From Variovorax sp. S12S4 (GTDB lineage: Bacteria > Pseudomonadota > Gammaproteobacteria > Burkholderiales > Burkholderiaceae_C), in NCBI RefSeq assembly GCF_023195515.1, contig NZ_JALPKR020000002.1, positions 3,077,001-3,141,000 on the forward strand: a stretch of DNA of 64,000 nt, given 5' to 3'. The notes beneath the pieces are model-generated. The model searched no databases, was not told where the DNA came from, and worked only from the letters and a program-made list of their open reading frames with translations. Below, piece after piece: positions 54,063 to 63,474 of the stretch; positions within the stretch are counted from its first letter, which is position 1, and the number at the start of each line of letters is the position of its first letter. Made by a program: the position numbers and the translations under genes.

Positions 54063-54650
54063 ATGATCAACGCGCTCGAGTCGTCCTCCACCCGCCCGTA
54101 CCTCATCCGGGCGCTGTACGAATGGTGCACCGACAACGGGTTTACGCCCTATGTCGCGGTGCAGGTCGACGACACCGTCCAGGTGCCGCGCGAATACGTG
54201 AAGAACGGCGAGATCGTGCTGAACATCAGCTTCGACGCGACCAGTTCGCTCAAGCTCGGCAACGACTTCATCGAGTTCAAGGCCCGTTTTGCCGGCAGCG
54301 CGCGCGAGATCATCGTGCCCGTGGGCCGTGTGATCGCGATCTATGCACGCGAGAACGGGCAGGGCATGGCCTTTCCGGCTCCCGTGCCGGCAGGCAGCGG
54401 CGCAGAGGGCGGTGCTTCCACGGGCGCCGCGGCGCCTTCGCCCCAGGGGCCCGCGCGCATGCCGCTGCGCGATGCGTCTCGCGGTACCGAAGGCGATGCC
54501 GGCAAGATCGTGCACCTGGTAACAGGTGAAGACGCGGATGAGATGGTCGATGTCGGCGACGATTCCGGCGCATCCTCCGAGCCGCACGACGAGCCGCCGC
54601 GCCCTCCAGCCGGTGGCGGCAGCCGCCCCTCGCTCAAGCGCGTGAAGTAG
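54063..54650 (+). CDS. sspB: ClpXP adaptor protein SspB
   Basis: SspB tethers ssrA-tagged peptides to ClpXP. The 195-residue protein has the conserved RPYLIRALYEWCTDNGFTPYV start, NISFDATSSLKLGND and FSGSAREI-type FAGSAREI segments, a long unstructured acidic/proline-rich linker and the C-terminal ClpX-binding tail RPSLKRVK. It lies 30 bases after sspA. Confidence 0.95.
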   Translation: MINALESSSTRPYLIRALYEWCTDNGFTPYVAVQVDDTVQVPREYVKNGEIVLNISFDATSSLKLGNDFIEFKARFAGSAREIIVPVGRVIAIYARENGQGMAFPAPVPAGSGAEGGASTGAAAPSPQGPARMPLRDASRGTEGDAGKIVHLVTGEDADEMVDVGDDSGASSEPHDEPPRPPAGGGSRPSLKRVK

Positions 54651-54666
54651 GCGTATTTCGCACCGC

Positions 54667-54672
54667 TAAAAT
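54667..54672 (+). promoter_or_regulatory. -10 element of the tRNA-Thr gene
   Basis: TAAAAT at 54667-54672 lies 12 bases before the mature tRNA, in the 34-base gap after sspB. The -35 is weak (GTGAAG, spacer 19). Confidence 0.4.
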
Positions 54673-54684
54673 CCCAGGATTCGT

Positions 54685-54760
54685 GCCGCTTTAGCTCAGT
54701 TGGTAGAGCACCCGCCTTGTAAGCGGAAGGTCGTCAGTTCGATTCCGACAAGCGGCACCA
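54685..54760 (+). tRNA. tRNA-Thr (anticodon TGT)
   Basis: The 76-base gene folds as a cloverleaf. Acceptor arms GCCGCTT and AAGCGGC pair fully, the D arm is GCTC/GAGC, the anticodon loop is CTTGTAA with anticodon TGT, and the T loop is TTCGATT. The discriminator A and CCA end are encoded at 54757-54760. The T stem has one A-C mismatch and the anticodon stem one at its outer pair. Confidence 0.95.
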
Positions 54761-54805
54761 TATATCGAAGATCCCGGAAAAGGCATCTGCCTTGGCCGGC
54801 AAGCA

Positions 54806-54840
54806 AAAAGGGGCGATTTCTCGCCCCTTTTCATTTTTCG
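54806..54840. terminator. Bidirectional intrinsic terminator
   Basis: AAAAGGGGCGA (54806-54816) pairs with TCGCCCCTTTT (54821-54831) around a four-base loop and is followed by CATTTTT. A-rich and T-rich flanks on both sides allow it to end the tRNA transcript and the convergent minus-strand gene at 54855. Confidence 0.85.
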
Positions 54841-54854
54841 GCGGCCGACAGAAA

Positions 54855-55256
54855 TCAGCAACGGCCTTTCTTGGCTTGTCCCGGTGGGCAATGCGCGTGC
54901 CCGCCGCCGCCGTGGTCACCGCCATGATCCGCGTGGCGAGGCCGCTCCGCCCGGCGCCAGTTGCCTTCCATCCACCGCCATCCGCCGTCCGCCTGAACCC
55001 AGCGACCGGGCGCATAGGCGTAGTCCGGCCGTGCAGCCTGCCAGAAGCCGGCGCGCCAGACATAGGCGCGCTGGTTCCATTGCCAGTGTCCCGGCACCCA
55101 CACCTGGCCGGACCTGGGGCCCGGCATCGGCTCATAGCGAGGCGCGGGAGGCGCAACCTGGACCAGGGGCAGGTTGATGTTGACCGAAACCTGTGCCACG
55201 GCCGGCACGGCAGACGCGGCGAGCGCGGCGGCGATCAGAAGAGCAGAGACTTTCAT
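54855..55256 (-). CDS. WXXGXW-repeat exported protein
   Basis: The 133-residue protein has a signal peptide (MKVSALLIAAALAASAVPAVA), a proline-rich segment and tryptophan-rich repeats: GQVWVPGHWQWNQRAYVWRAG, then WRAGFWQAARPDYAYAPGRWV and GGWRWMEGNWRR. It ends in a His/Gly-rich tail (HADHGGDHGGGGHAHC), perhaps metal-binding. Proteins of the YXWGXW family are periplasmic and of unknown function. AAAGG lies before the ATG at 55256. Confidence 0.85.
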   Translation of the reverse strand: MKVSALLIAAALAASAVPAVAQVSVNINLPLVQVAPPAPRYEPMPGPRSGQVWVPGHWQWNQRAYVWRAGFWQAARPDYAYAPGRWVQADGGWRWMEGNWRRAERPRHADHGGDHGGGGHAHCPPGQAKKGRC

Positions 55257-55408
55257 CGGAACCTTTGAATATGTGAACACGTATGCACAACGCAGACCGG
55301 TGCAAAGTGTAGTCAGCGCATTCCCAGGTGGCGCCGCATCGAAAGCGTGATAGCCCGGGGCCGTTGCTCCTGCCGGGTGCTAGAGTCGAAAGCGCAAGTT
55401 GCACGCCG

Positions 55409-56197
55409 ATGCGCAGACTCCGCTTTCTTACCCACCGCCACCGCGCCCCTTCGACGAATCGGGTGCTCGGGCTTCTGCTGGCCTTCAATGCCGGCGCGGT
55501 GAATGCGGGAGGCTTTCTTGTGCTGCACATGTATACGTCGCACATGACGGGTTTCGCGTCGCAGTTCGCCGACAGCCTGGTGCTGGGCAACACGAAGCTG
55601 CTGCTGAATGCGCTGGGAGCCATCCTGGCGTTTCTTTCGGGGGCAGCCGTCTGCGCGATTCTCGTGAACTGGGGCCGCCAGCATCGCTTGCGCAGCGTCT
55701 ATGCGGTACCGCTGCTGCTCGAGGCGGCGCTCATGTTTCCGTTCGGCCTGATCGGGGCCATCACCCTGACATGGCCCACGCCGTTTGCGGTGCCGCTCAC
55801 GGTGCTGTTGCTCTCATTCATCATGGGCTTGCAGAACGCGGTCGGCTCCAAGACCTCCGGCGGCAGCATCCGCACGACCCACATGACGGGCAACATCACC
55901 GATGTGGGCATGGAACTGGGCAAGCTGCTCTACTGGAACCGCCATGCAACGCCCGAACGGGCGATGGTGCGCCACAACCGCCGCAGGATGCAGGCGGCGG
56001 GCGGGCTGATCGGCATGTTCGTGCTGGGCGGGATCGTCGGCGCACTCGGTTTCAGCTACCTCGGCTTCGTATGCGTGGTGCCGCTCGCGGCATTGCTGTT
56101 GGCCGTCTCGGTGCCGCCTCTGGTGCAGGACGTGCCGCGGTCCAGAACACTGCAGAAACTATTGGCGGCACTCAAACCGCGCCCACGCTGCCCGTGA
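55409..56197 (+). CDS. DUF1275 (YoaK-type) membrane protein
   Basis: The 262-residue protein has six hydrophobic segments and the DUF1275 signatures FNAGAVNAGGFLVL, TSHMTGFASQFAD, GLQNAVGSKTSGGSIRTTHMTGNITD. Function is unknown; it is sometimes annotated as a transporter. The ATG at 55409 gives the usual start. Its last 26 bases overlap the 3' end of the convergent dehydrogenase gene. Confidence 0.88.
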   Translation: MRRLRFLTHRHRAPSTNRVLGLLLAFNAGAVNAGGFLVLHMYTSHMTGFASQFADSLVLGNTKLLLNALGAILAFLSGAAVCAILVNWGRQHRLRSVYAVPLLLEAALMFPFGLIGAITLTWPTPFAVPLTVLLLSFIMGLQNAVGSKTSGGSIRTTHMTGNITDVGMELGKLLYWNRHATPERAMVRHNRRRMQAAGGLIGMFVLGGIVGALGFSYLGFVCVVPLAALLLAVSVPPLVQDVPRSRTLQKLLAALKPRPRCP

Positions 56198-57194
56198 TCG
56201 GCAGCACGATGCCGGTGATGTAGCTGGCGCAACTCGGCGCGGCCAGGAACACATAGGCGGGGGAGAGCTCCTCGGGCTGTGCCGGCCTTTGCATGTCGGT
56301 GTTCTTGCCGAAGTCCTTGACCTTTTCGGGCGGGCTGTCCGCGGGATTCAAGGGCGTCCACACCGGCCCTGGCGCCACCGCATTCACGCGGATGCCCTTG
56401 GGCAGCAGGTTGCTGGCCAGCGACTTGGTGAAGGCGTGGATGGCGCCTTTGGTCGTGGAGTAGTCGAGCAGGTGCGCGCTTCCCTCGAGACCCGTGACCG
56501 AGCCGGTGTTGATGATCGACGAGCCCTGGCCCAGGTGCGGCACCGCGGCGCGCGCCATCTGGAAATAGCCGAACACGTTGGTCCTGAGCGTCAGGTCGAA
56601 GCGTTCGTCGGTAATGTCCTCGATGGACGCCGCATGCAGCTGGAAGGCCGCGTTGTTCACCAGGATGTCGAGCTTGCCGAAGGCCTCGATGGTCTTGTCG
56701 ACCGCTTCGCGGCAGAACGCCGGATCGCAGACGTCGCCCTTGATCACGATGCAGCGCGCGCCTTCGTCCTCCACGTGCCGCCGGGTTTCCTCCGCGTCCT
56801 CGTCTTCATCGAGGTGCACGATGGCCACGTCGGCGCCTTCGCGTGCATACAGCAGCGCCACGGCGCGCCCAATGCCCGAGTCGCCTCCGGTGATCAGTGC
56901 CGTCATGCCCTCGAGCTTGCCGCTGCCCTGGTAGTCGGGTGCCTCGAAGCGCGGCCGCAGCGCCATGTCGGCTTCCTGGCCGGGCTTGCTCAGGTGCTGG
57001 GCCGGCATCGGGTTGGCCGGCTGCGGGCGCGAGCCTGCCTGTGCGGGCTGGCTGGACTTCTTGGCAGCGGGTTTCGCGCTGTCCTTTTCATCTTGCTCGC
57101 GCTGGACTTCCCGATGCTTGGCCGCCGTCTGGGCGGGTCCCGCGGACTGGAATGACTTGGCGGATTTGGGAGGTGATGCGGTGGTCGATTTCAT
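56172..57194 (-). CDS. Short-chain dehydrogenase/reductase, YghA-like
   Basis: The 340-residue SDR has an unusual 85-residue Lys/Gln/Pro-rich N-terminal extension, then MTALITGGDSGIGRAVA (NADP-binding TGxxxGxG), HLDEDEDAEET, NNAAFQ, catalytic Ser in NTGSVTG and the YxxxK pair in DYSTTKGA, ending with the GSVGAV-type C-terminus. YghA-like enzymes act on alcohols or polyols and are stress-associated. A REP-like repeat lies upstream. Confidence 0.88.
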   Translation of the reverse strand: MKSTTASPPKSAKSFQSAGPAQTAAKHREVQREQDEKDSAKPAAKKSSQPAQAGSRPQPANPMPAQHLSKPGQEADMALRPRFEAPDYQGSGKLEGMTALITGGDSGIGRAVALLYAREGADVAIVHLDEDEDAEETRRHVEDEGARCIVIKGDVCDPAFCREAVDKTIEAFGKLDILVNNAAFQLHAASIEDITDERFDLTLRTNVFGYFQMARAAVPHLGQGSSIINTGSVTGLEGSAHLLDYSTTKGAIHAFTKSLASNLLPKGIRVNAVAPGPVWTPLNPADSPPEKVKDFGKNTDMQRPAQPEELSPAYVFLAAPSCASYITGIVLPITGSVGAV

Positions 57195-57316
57195 GGTGCC
57201 TGGGCTCCTGCATGTGAAAGACAACCGTAGAACCCCGTCGCGCGGCCCGCGTAGGAATCCGTCTCGAATGTGCGCGCACCGATGCCGACCAAGGGGAGTT
57301 TCGTGCCTGTTTCAGA

Positions 57317-57405
57317 AACACCGCGGAACCGGCTTTGCCGGGCCGCTGGTGTTGCCCCCGGTAGGGGGAGGGAGTAGCGACACGAAGTGCGCGAAGCCTG
57401 GGGCG
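57317..57405. repeat. REP-like palindrome with trailing GC-rich segment, copy B
   Basis: Bases 57317-57353 repeat the 37-bp palindrome of copy A (5899-5935) with one difference at 57347 (T for A in the loop side of the outer arm). The first 30 bases are identical. The trailing part again has a C-run/G-run hairpin and a GACACGAAGTGCGCGAAG segment. The copy abuts the recJ stop codon at 57408, in the 213-base gap between recJ and the dehydrogenase gene. Confidence 0.78.
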
Positions 57406-57407
57406 AG

Positions 57408-59129
57408 CTAGATTTCAGCGCCCTCGACCAGGAAGCGCACGCGGCGCACCCCCTGCCACTCATCGGCATCGAGCCTGAAGGCGAGCTTCACGCGTGCGGG
57501 CAGCGGGTCGGTATGGCCGAACCAGATGCCGTCGACCGGGTGGCCCTGGTGCCGCAGCTTGAGCGCCAGGTGCTTTTCGCCGACGAGGCGTTGCGACACC
57601 ACCTCCACTTCCTCGCTGAAGGTGGGCGGCGCAAAGCCCTGGCCCCACACCTCGCGGTGCAGCGTGTCGACGAGGTCGATGCGCATGTACTCGCGCTCCA
57701 GCGGTCCGTCGGTGTCCAGGCGCCGGGTCAGCGTGGCTGCGTCGAGCCACTCGTGCGCCACCTCGGCCAGCGCGCGCTCGAACACCTCGAATTTCTCGCG
57801 CGCCACGGTGCAGCCCGCCGCCATGGCATGGCCGCCAAAGCGCAGCAGCACGCCCGGATGCCGCTTGGCCACGAGGTCGAGCGCATCGCGCAGGTGAAAG
57901 CCCGGAATCGACCGGCCCGAGCCCTTGAGCTCGTGCTCCTTGCCCGGTGCGCCGCTCGCGGCAAATACGAAGGTCGGGCGATGGAAGCGGTCTTTCAGGC
58001 GCGAGGCCACGATGCCGACCACGCCCTCGTGGAATTCCGCGTCGAACACGCTGATGGCGGCGGGCGGTGCTTCGCCGCCCTTCGCATCGGGGCCGAACAG
58101 CGACTCGGCCAGCATCAGTGCCTGGTCGCGCATGCCGCCTTCGATGTCGCGCCGCTCGCGGTTGATGCCGTCGAGCATGCGCGCGAGTTCGTCGGCGCGG
58201 CCCGCGTCATCCGTTAGCAGGCACTCGATGCCCAGCGTCATGTCGGCGAGGCGTCCGGCCGCATTGATGCGCGGCCCCAGTGCAAAGCCGAAGTCGAAAG
58301 TGGTGGCCACGGCAGCATTGCGCCCCGCCGCCTTGAACAGGGCCGCAATGCCCGCCGGCAGCGCGCCAGCGCGAATGCGCCTGAGGCCCTGCGCCACCAG
58401 GCGACGGTTGTTGGCGTCGAGCTTCACCACGTCGGCCACGGTGCCAAGCGCCACCAGCGGAAGCAGCACGTCGAGCTTGGGCTGCGTGGCCGCCGTGAAC
58501 ACGCCGCGCGTGCGCAACTCGGAGCGCAGCGCCAGCAGCACATAGAACATCACGCCCACGCCGGCAATGCTCTTGCTCTCGAAGCCGCAGCAGGGCTGGT
58601 TGGGGTTCACCAGCACATCGGCGGCCGGCAGTTCGGGGCCGGGCAGGTGGTGGTCGGTCACCAGCACCTGCAGGCCGCGCGCCTTGGCGGCGGCCACGCC
58701 TTCGACGCTGGCAATGCCGTTGTCCACGGTAATCAGCATGTCGGCGCCGCTGTTTGCGACGCGCTCGGCAATGGGCGGTGTAAGGCCGTAGCCGTCGACC
58801 ACGCGGTCGGGCACCAGGTAGCTCACGTTCTTTGCGCCGAGCAGGCGCAGGCCGCGCACGGCAACCGCGCAGGCAGTGGCGCCGTCGCAGTCGTAGTCGG
58901 CCACGATGCACAGGCGCTTGTCCTGCGCCATGGCATCGGCCAGCAGCACCGCGGCCTCGCGCGTGCCGTGCAGCGTATCGGGCGGCAGCAGGCGCGCCAG
59001 GCCGTCGTCGAGCTCGTCCTTGGCCAGCACGCCGCGCGCGGCAAAAAGGCGGGCCAGCAAGGGGTGTACGCCGGCCTGCTCCAGCGCCCAGACCGTGCGG
59101 GGCGGAATTTCCCTGGCGATGATCTTCAT
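57408..59129 (-). CDS. recJ: Single-stranded-DNA-specific exonuclease RecJ
   Basis: RecJ degrades single-stranded DNA 5' to 3' in recombination and mismatch repair. The 573-residue protein has the DHH motifs: VADYDCDGATA (Asp78, 80, 82), LITVDNGIAS, VTDHHLPG, LGTVADVVKL, and the DHHA1 GSGRS...LRFGGHAMAAG. The ATG at 59129 overlaps the stop of the upstream gene by four bases. Confidence 0.96.
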   Translation of the reverse strand: MKIIAREIPPRTVWALEQAGVHPLLARLFAARGVLAKDELDDGLARLLPPDTLHGTREAAVLLADAMAQDKRLCIVADYDCDGATACAVAVRGLRLLGAKNVSYLVPDRVVDGYGLTPPIAERVANSGADMLITVDNGIASVEGVAAAKARGLQVLVTDHHLPGPELPAADVLVNPNQPCCGFESKSIAGVGVMFYVLLALRSELRTRGVFTAATQPKLDVLLPLVALGTVADVVKLDANNRRLVAQGLRRIRAGALPAGIAALFKAAGRNAAVATTFDFGFALGPRINAAGRLADMTLGIECLLTDDAGRADELARMLDGINRERRDIEGGMRDQALMLAESLFGPDAKGGEAPPAAISVFDAEFHEGVVGIVASRLKDRFHRPTFVFAASGAPGKEHELKGSGRSIPGFHLRDALDLVAKRHPGVLLRFGGHAMAAGCTVAREKFEVFERALAEVAHEWLDAATLTRRLDTDGPLEREYMRIDLVDTLHREVWGQGFAPPTFSEEVEVVSQRLVGEKHLALKLRHQGHPVDGIWFGHTDPLPARVKLAFRLDADEWQGVRRVRFLVEGAEI

Positions 59130-60094
59130 AGGGCCTCAAGCACCGCAGGGGCGCGTGGCCGGTCGAACAGGCTCTTGGCCCAACCCACCAGGCCGCGCTG
59201 CTGTACCGCATAGCGCTGCGCCGCACGGTCGCCGCACAGCGTGAGCGTGATGTCGGCACCCGCGGTGTAGTCGGCCAGCAGGCCGGCGACGGGGCCCGCA
59301 TCCAGCGCTTGCCATGCCTGTGCCCACTCTGGCCCGTCGTCGCGCAACGCGGCCACGCGCAGCGCGTCGCTCACGGTGGGCGCGGGCATGGCGGGAGAAA
59401 GCGGGTCCGCCTGCAGCGCGCCGGTGCCGCTGAGCCAGAAGGAGTTGATCGGCGGCACGCCGCGGGCGGCGCGGTCGTCGTTCACGCGTTGGGTGTAGAG
59501 CAGCATCTGCATTTCATTCTGGAGGCGGCGCAGCGGCCGCGCGGCTTCGGCCAGAGGCGACCACTGCGAAATCGGATGGCCCACCGCACGGTCGATCGAT
59601 GCCGTTGCCAGGCCGTCGAAGATGCGTGCGCGCGCCAGCCAGCGGCCGGGGGTGGAAGAGGGGTGCAGCGCAATGCCGTCTTCCTCGAAGAAAGGATGGG
59701 CGGCAGCCAGCAGCGCGGCCGATTCGGCGGCATCGATCTCGATGGCGGACGGGTCGCCCAGCACCACGTCGTCGATGCCCACCTGCCAGTTGCACAGCGA
59801 CACCAGGCCCCAGCCTTCGCGGTCGCCGGGCTCGGCAATGCCGATTTGCCTGGCTTCGAGCGCGGCCCAGGGAATGCAGCCGTCGGCTGCGGAAATGCCC
59901 AGCGCCGCGGCCAGCGCCCTTTCATGGGGCGGTGAGCGCGTGCTTTCGTCCTGCGTATCGGTCTCCACCAGAGAGAGCCGGGAGAGCAGGGACTCGAGGT
60001 TGGGCAGCCGAAGCGATGGCAGCGCGGCGCGGCATGCAGGGGAACCGCGGCCGGCAAAGGGAATCAACAGATGACGTGGGAGAGGTTCGGCCAT
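59126..60094 (-). CDS. Unidentified protein coupled to recJ
   Basis: The 322-residue cytoplasmic protein begins MAEPLPRHLLIPFAGRGSPAC. It has a CNWQVGIDDVVLGDP segment, an NEMQMLLYTQ helix and a SFWLSGTG segment. Burkholderiales relatives have been annotated as putative phosphoglycerate-mutase-like proteins, but I see no alkaline-phosphatase-type metal motifs and do not assign that activity. ATGA overlap with recJ implies coupled translation. It is divergent from lolC. Confidence 0.78.
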   Translation of the reverse strand: MAEPLPRHLLIPFAGRGSPACRAALPSLRLPNLESLLSRLSLVETDTQDESTRSPPHERALAAALGISAADGCIPWAALEARQIGIAEPGDREGWGLVSLCNWQVGIDDVVLGDPSAIEIDAAESAALLAAAHPFFEEDGIALHPSSTPGRWLARARIFDGLATASIDRAVGHPISQWSPLAEAARPLRRLQNEMQMLLYTQRVNDDRAARGVPPINSFWLSGTGALQADPLSPAMPAPTVSDALRVAALRDDGPEWAQAWQALDAGPVAGLLADYTAGADITLTLCGDRAAQRYAVQQRGLVGWAKSLFDRPRAPAVLEAL

Positions 60095-60182
60095 TCCCCT
60101 ATTGTCCGGGAATGCCACAATCCCGGGGATGCAACGCCCCGAAGCGCCCTTGGCGCCGGAAGCGCGTCAAAGAACTGGAAAT

Positions 60183-61431
60183 ATGCGACTTCCTTATGAA
60201 CTGCAACTCGGCTGGCGCTACACGCGCGCAGGCCGGGCGACACGGCGCAACGGCTTCATCTCCTTCATCTCGGGCGTATCGATGCTCGGCATTGCGCTGG
60301 GGGTGGCGGCGCTGATCATCGTGCTCAGCGTGATGAACGGCTTCCAGAAGGAAGTGCGCGACCGCATGCTCGGCGTCGTGTCGCACATCGAAATACTTTC
60401 GCGCGACGGCCAGGCCCTGCCCGACATCGACGCCATCATGGCCGCGGCGCGCAAGAATCCCGAGGTGGTCGGCGCGGCTCCCTTCATTGCCACGCAGGCG
60501 CTCATCGCGCGCGGCGAGGACATGAAGGGCACGCTGGTGCGCGGCATCGTGCCCAAGCTCGAACCCGAGGTCACCGACATTGCCACCACCGCCCAAAAGG
60601 GCACGCTCGACAAGCTGGTGCCGGGTGAATTCGGCATCGTGCTCGGCGGCGAGCTCGCGCGGTCGCTCTTCGTGCAACCCGGCGACCAGGTCACGCTGGT
60701 GGCGCCCGGCGGGCAGGTCACGCCCGCGGGCGTGGTGCCGCGACTCAAGCAGTTCACCGTGGTGGGCACCTTCGATTCGGGCCACTACGAATACGACTCG
60801 GCCCTGGCCATGATTCACGCGGAAGACGCCCAGCGCGTGTTCAGGCTCGACGGGCCCACCGGCATCCGCATCAAGCTCAAGGACCTGAACGAGGCACGCG
60901 ACGTGGCCGACCAGATGGCCGTCACGCTGCCGGGCCAGTTCCTCATTCGCGACTGGACGCGCCAGAACAAGACATGGTTTGCGGCCGTGCAGGTCGAGAA
61001 GCGCATGATGTTCATCATCCTCACGCTCATCGTGGCGGTGGCCGCGTTCAACCTGGTGTCCACCCTGGTGATGACCGTGACCGACAAGCGGGCGGACATT
61101 GCCATCCTGCGCACGCTGGGCAGCTCGCCGCGCAGCATCATGGGCATCTTCGTGGTGCAGGGCGCCATGGTCGGGGTGATCGGCACCGTGGCCGGGCTGC
61201 TGCTGGGGCTGGGCATTGCCTACAACATCGACGTGATCGTGCCCGCGCTCGAGCAGCTCTTTCATGCGAGCTTCCTGCCGAAGGACATCTACCTGATCAG
61301 CAAGATGCCGAGCGATCCGCAGCGCAGCGACATCATGCCGATTGCGATCATTTCCCTTGTCCTGGCCTTCCTGGCCACGCTGTATCCGAGCTGGCGCGCG
61401 AGCCGCGTCAACCCCGCCGAGGCCCTGCGCT

Positions 61432-61439
<8 letters not shown>
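60183..61439 (+). CDS. lolC: Lipoprotein-releasing system permease LolC/E family
   Basis: The Lol complex extracts outer-membrane lipoproteins from the inner membrane. The 418-residue protein starts [28 protein letters not shown], has a periplasmic MacB-like domain between helix 1 (about 35-57) and helix 2, then [21 protein letters not shown] and a final helix before [18 protein letters not shown]. The ATG at 60183 is used. A single LolC/E-type permease is seen here (LolF-type arrangement is possible). It overlaps lolD by eight bases. Confidence 0.94.
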
Positions 61440-62196
<757 letters not shown>

Positions 62197-62289
62197 GTTG
62201 ATGCCGCTTGCCACGCGTCCACGCAATGTCGGCGAAACTGTCTGTCTGTTCGGCAAGATGCCGTTCAACTACAGGAGTGCTTCTTGATC

Positions 62290-62883
62290 ATGGAAACCGA
62301 CGACGACACCACGCCCGCTGCCACTGCCGAGCCGCGCAACTCCTATCTGGAAGAAAAAGCCTTCAAGTCGCGCACGCTGCTGATCTTCGGCAGCATCACC
62401 GATTCGGTGGCCGCCGACGTGACGCGCAGGCTCATCGCGCTGGACGCCGACAGCAGCGAAAAACCCATCGACATTCTCGTGAGCTCGCCCGGCGGCCACC
62501 TGGAATCGGGCGATGCGATCCACGACATCGTGCGTTTCATTTCGGCCCCGGTGAACATGATCGGCACCGGTTGGGTCGGCAGCGCCGCCACGCACTTGTA
62601 CCTGGCCGCGCCGAAGGAACGGCGCGTGTGCCTGCCCAACACGCGCTTCCTGATTCACCAGCCGAGCGGCGGCGCGGGCGGTCAGGCGACCGACATTGCC
62701 ATCCAGGCGCAAGAGATCATCAAGGCCCGCCACCGCATCGCGCATGAGATTGCGCGCGAAACCGGCAAGCCGATCGACGTGGTGCTGGCCGACATCGAGC
62801 GCGACCGCTGGCTCTCGGCCGAAGAAGCGGTTGCCTACGGGCTGGTCTCGCGCATCATCCAGCGCAAGACCGAGCTGCTGTAG
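62290..62883 (+). CDS. Non-canonical ClpP-like serine protease
   Basis: The 197-residue protein follows the ClpP fold: ILVSSPGGHLESGDAIHDIV, catalytic serine in GWVGSAATHLYLA (aligned with the serine of QAASMG), histidine in CLPNTRFLIHQPSGG and aspartate in IERDRWLSAEEAVAYGLV. It lacks a normal clpX partner here, so it is likely a second ClpP. The ATG at 62290 is listed; an in-frame TTG at 62284 is closer to AGGAG (62273-62277) and may be the true start. Confidence 0.85.
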   Translation: METDDDTTPAATAEPRNSYLEEKAFKSRTLLIFGSITDSVAADVTRRLIALDADSSEKPIDILVSSPGGHLESGDAIHDIVRFISAPVNMIGTGWVGSAATHLYLAAPKERRVCLPNTRFLIHQPSGGAGGQATDIAIQAQEIIKARHRIAHEIARETGKPIDVVLADIERDRWLSAEEAVAYGLVSRIIQRKTELL

Positions 62884-62902
62884 CAGCTGCAGCCCGGGCC
62901 GA

Positions 62903-63289
62903 TTACTTCGGCTTGTAGGCCACCACGTCGATCTCGACCTTGGCGTCGACCATCAGGCGCGCCTCGGTGGTCGAGCGCGCCGGCTTGTTCTCACCGAAAT
63001 AGCTCATGTAGATGCGGTTGAAGGCACCAAAGTCGCGCGCGTCCTGCAGCCACACGGTGCTCTTGCACACGTCGTCGAGCGTGGCGCCGGCGAGTGCGAG
63101 CACCTTCTTCAGGTTTTCCATCACCTGGCGCGTCTGCGCCTCGATGCCGCCCACCACGATTTCGCCTTCTGCATTGGCGGGCACCTGGCCCGACACGTAG
63201 ATGAAATCGCCCGCGCGCACGGCGGGGGAGAAGGGGCGGGCCTGGCGGTCCGAGGCGACAGGCGGGGCGCCGAGGTATTCGAGCGGCAT
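62903..63289 (-). CDS. RidA/YjgF-family protein
   Basis: The 128-residue protein starts MPLEYLGAPP. It has PFSPAVRAGDFIYVSGQVP, TRQVMENLKKVLALAG and the conserved arginine of the RidA active site in the KPARSTTEARL segment (the usual pattern is G.ARTT). RidA members hydrolyse reactive 2-aminoacrylate and related imines. AGGAGT precedes the ATG at 63289. Confidence 0.9.
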   Translation of the reverse strand: MPLEYLGAPPVASDRQARPFSPAVRAGDFIYVSGQVPANAEGEIVVGGIEAQTRQVMENLKKVLALAGATLDDVCKSTVWLQDARDFGAFNRIYMSYFGENKPARSTTEARLMVDAKVEIDVVAYKPK

Positions 63290-63474
63290 GGGAAAACTCC
63301 TGAAGTAAGAAAGAAGAAAAGAGGATCGCAAGTATCGATCTAATCTGAAAATTAGTTTCAGAAAATCCTGCAAACAAGGGTTAACACGGATGATTTGGCA
63401 TGAATACTGCTTCAAAGTCCGGGCCGAAAAGAAAATTTCTTTCAAACACTGCCCGCCCCATGAAGGAGTTCCCC

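Noticed and set aside
54685..54760. Genomic island integrated at tRNA-Thr
   Set aside because: No integrase and no repeated tRNA 3' end were found nearby; the flanking genes look like ordinary chromosome.
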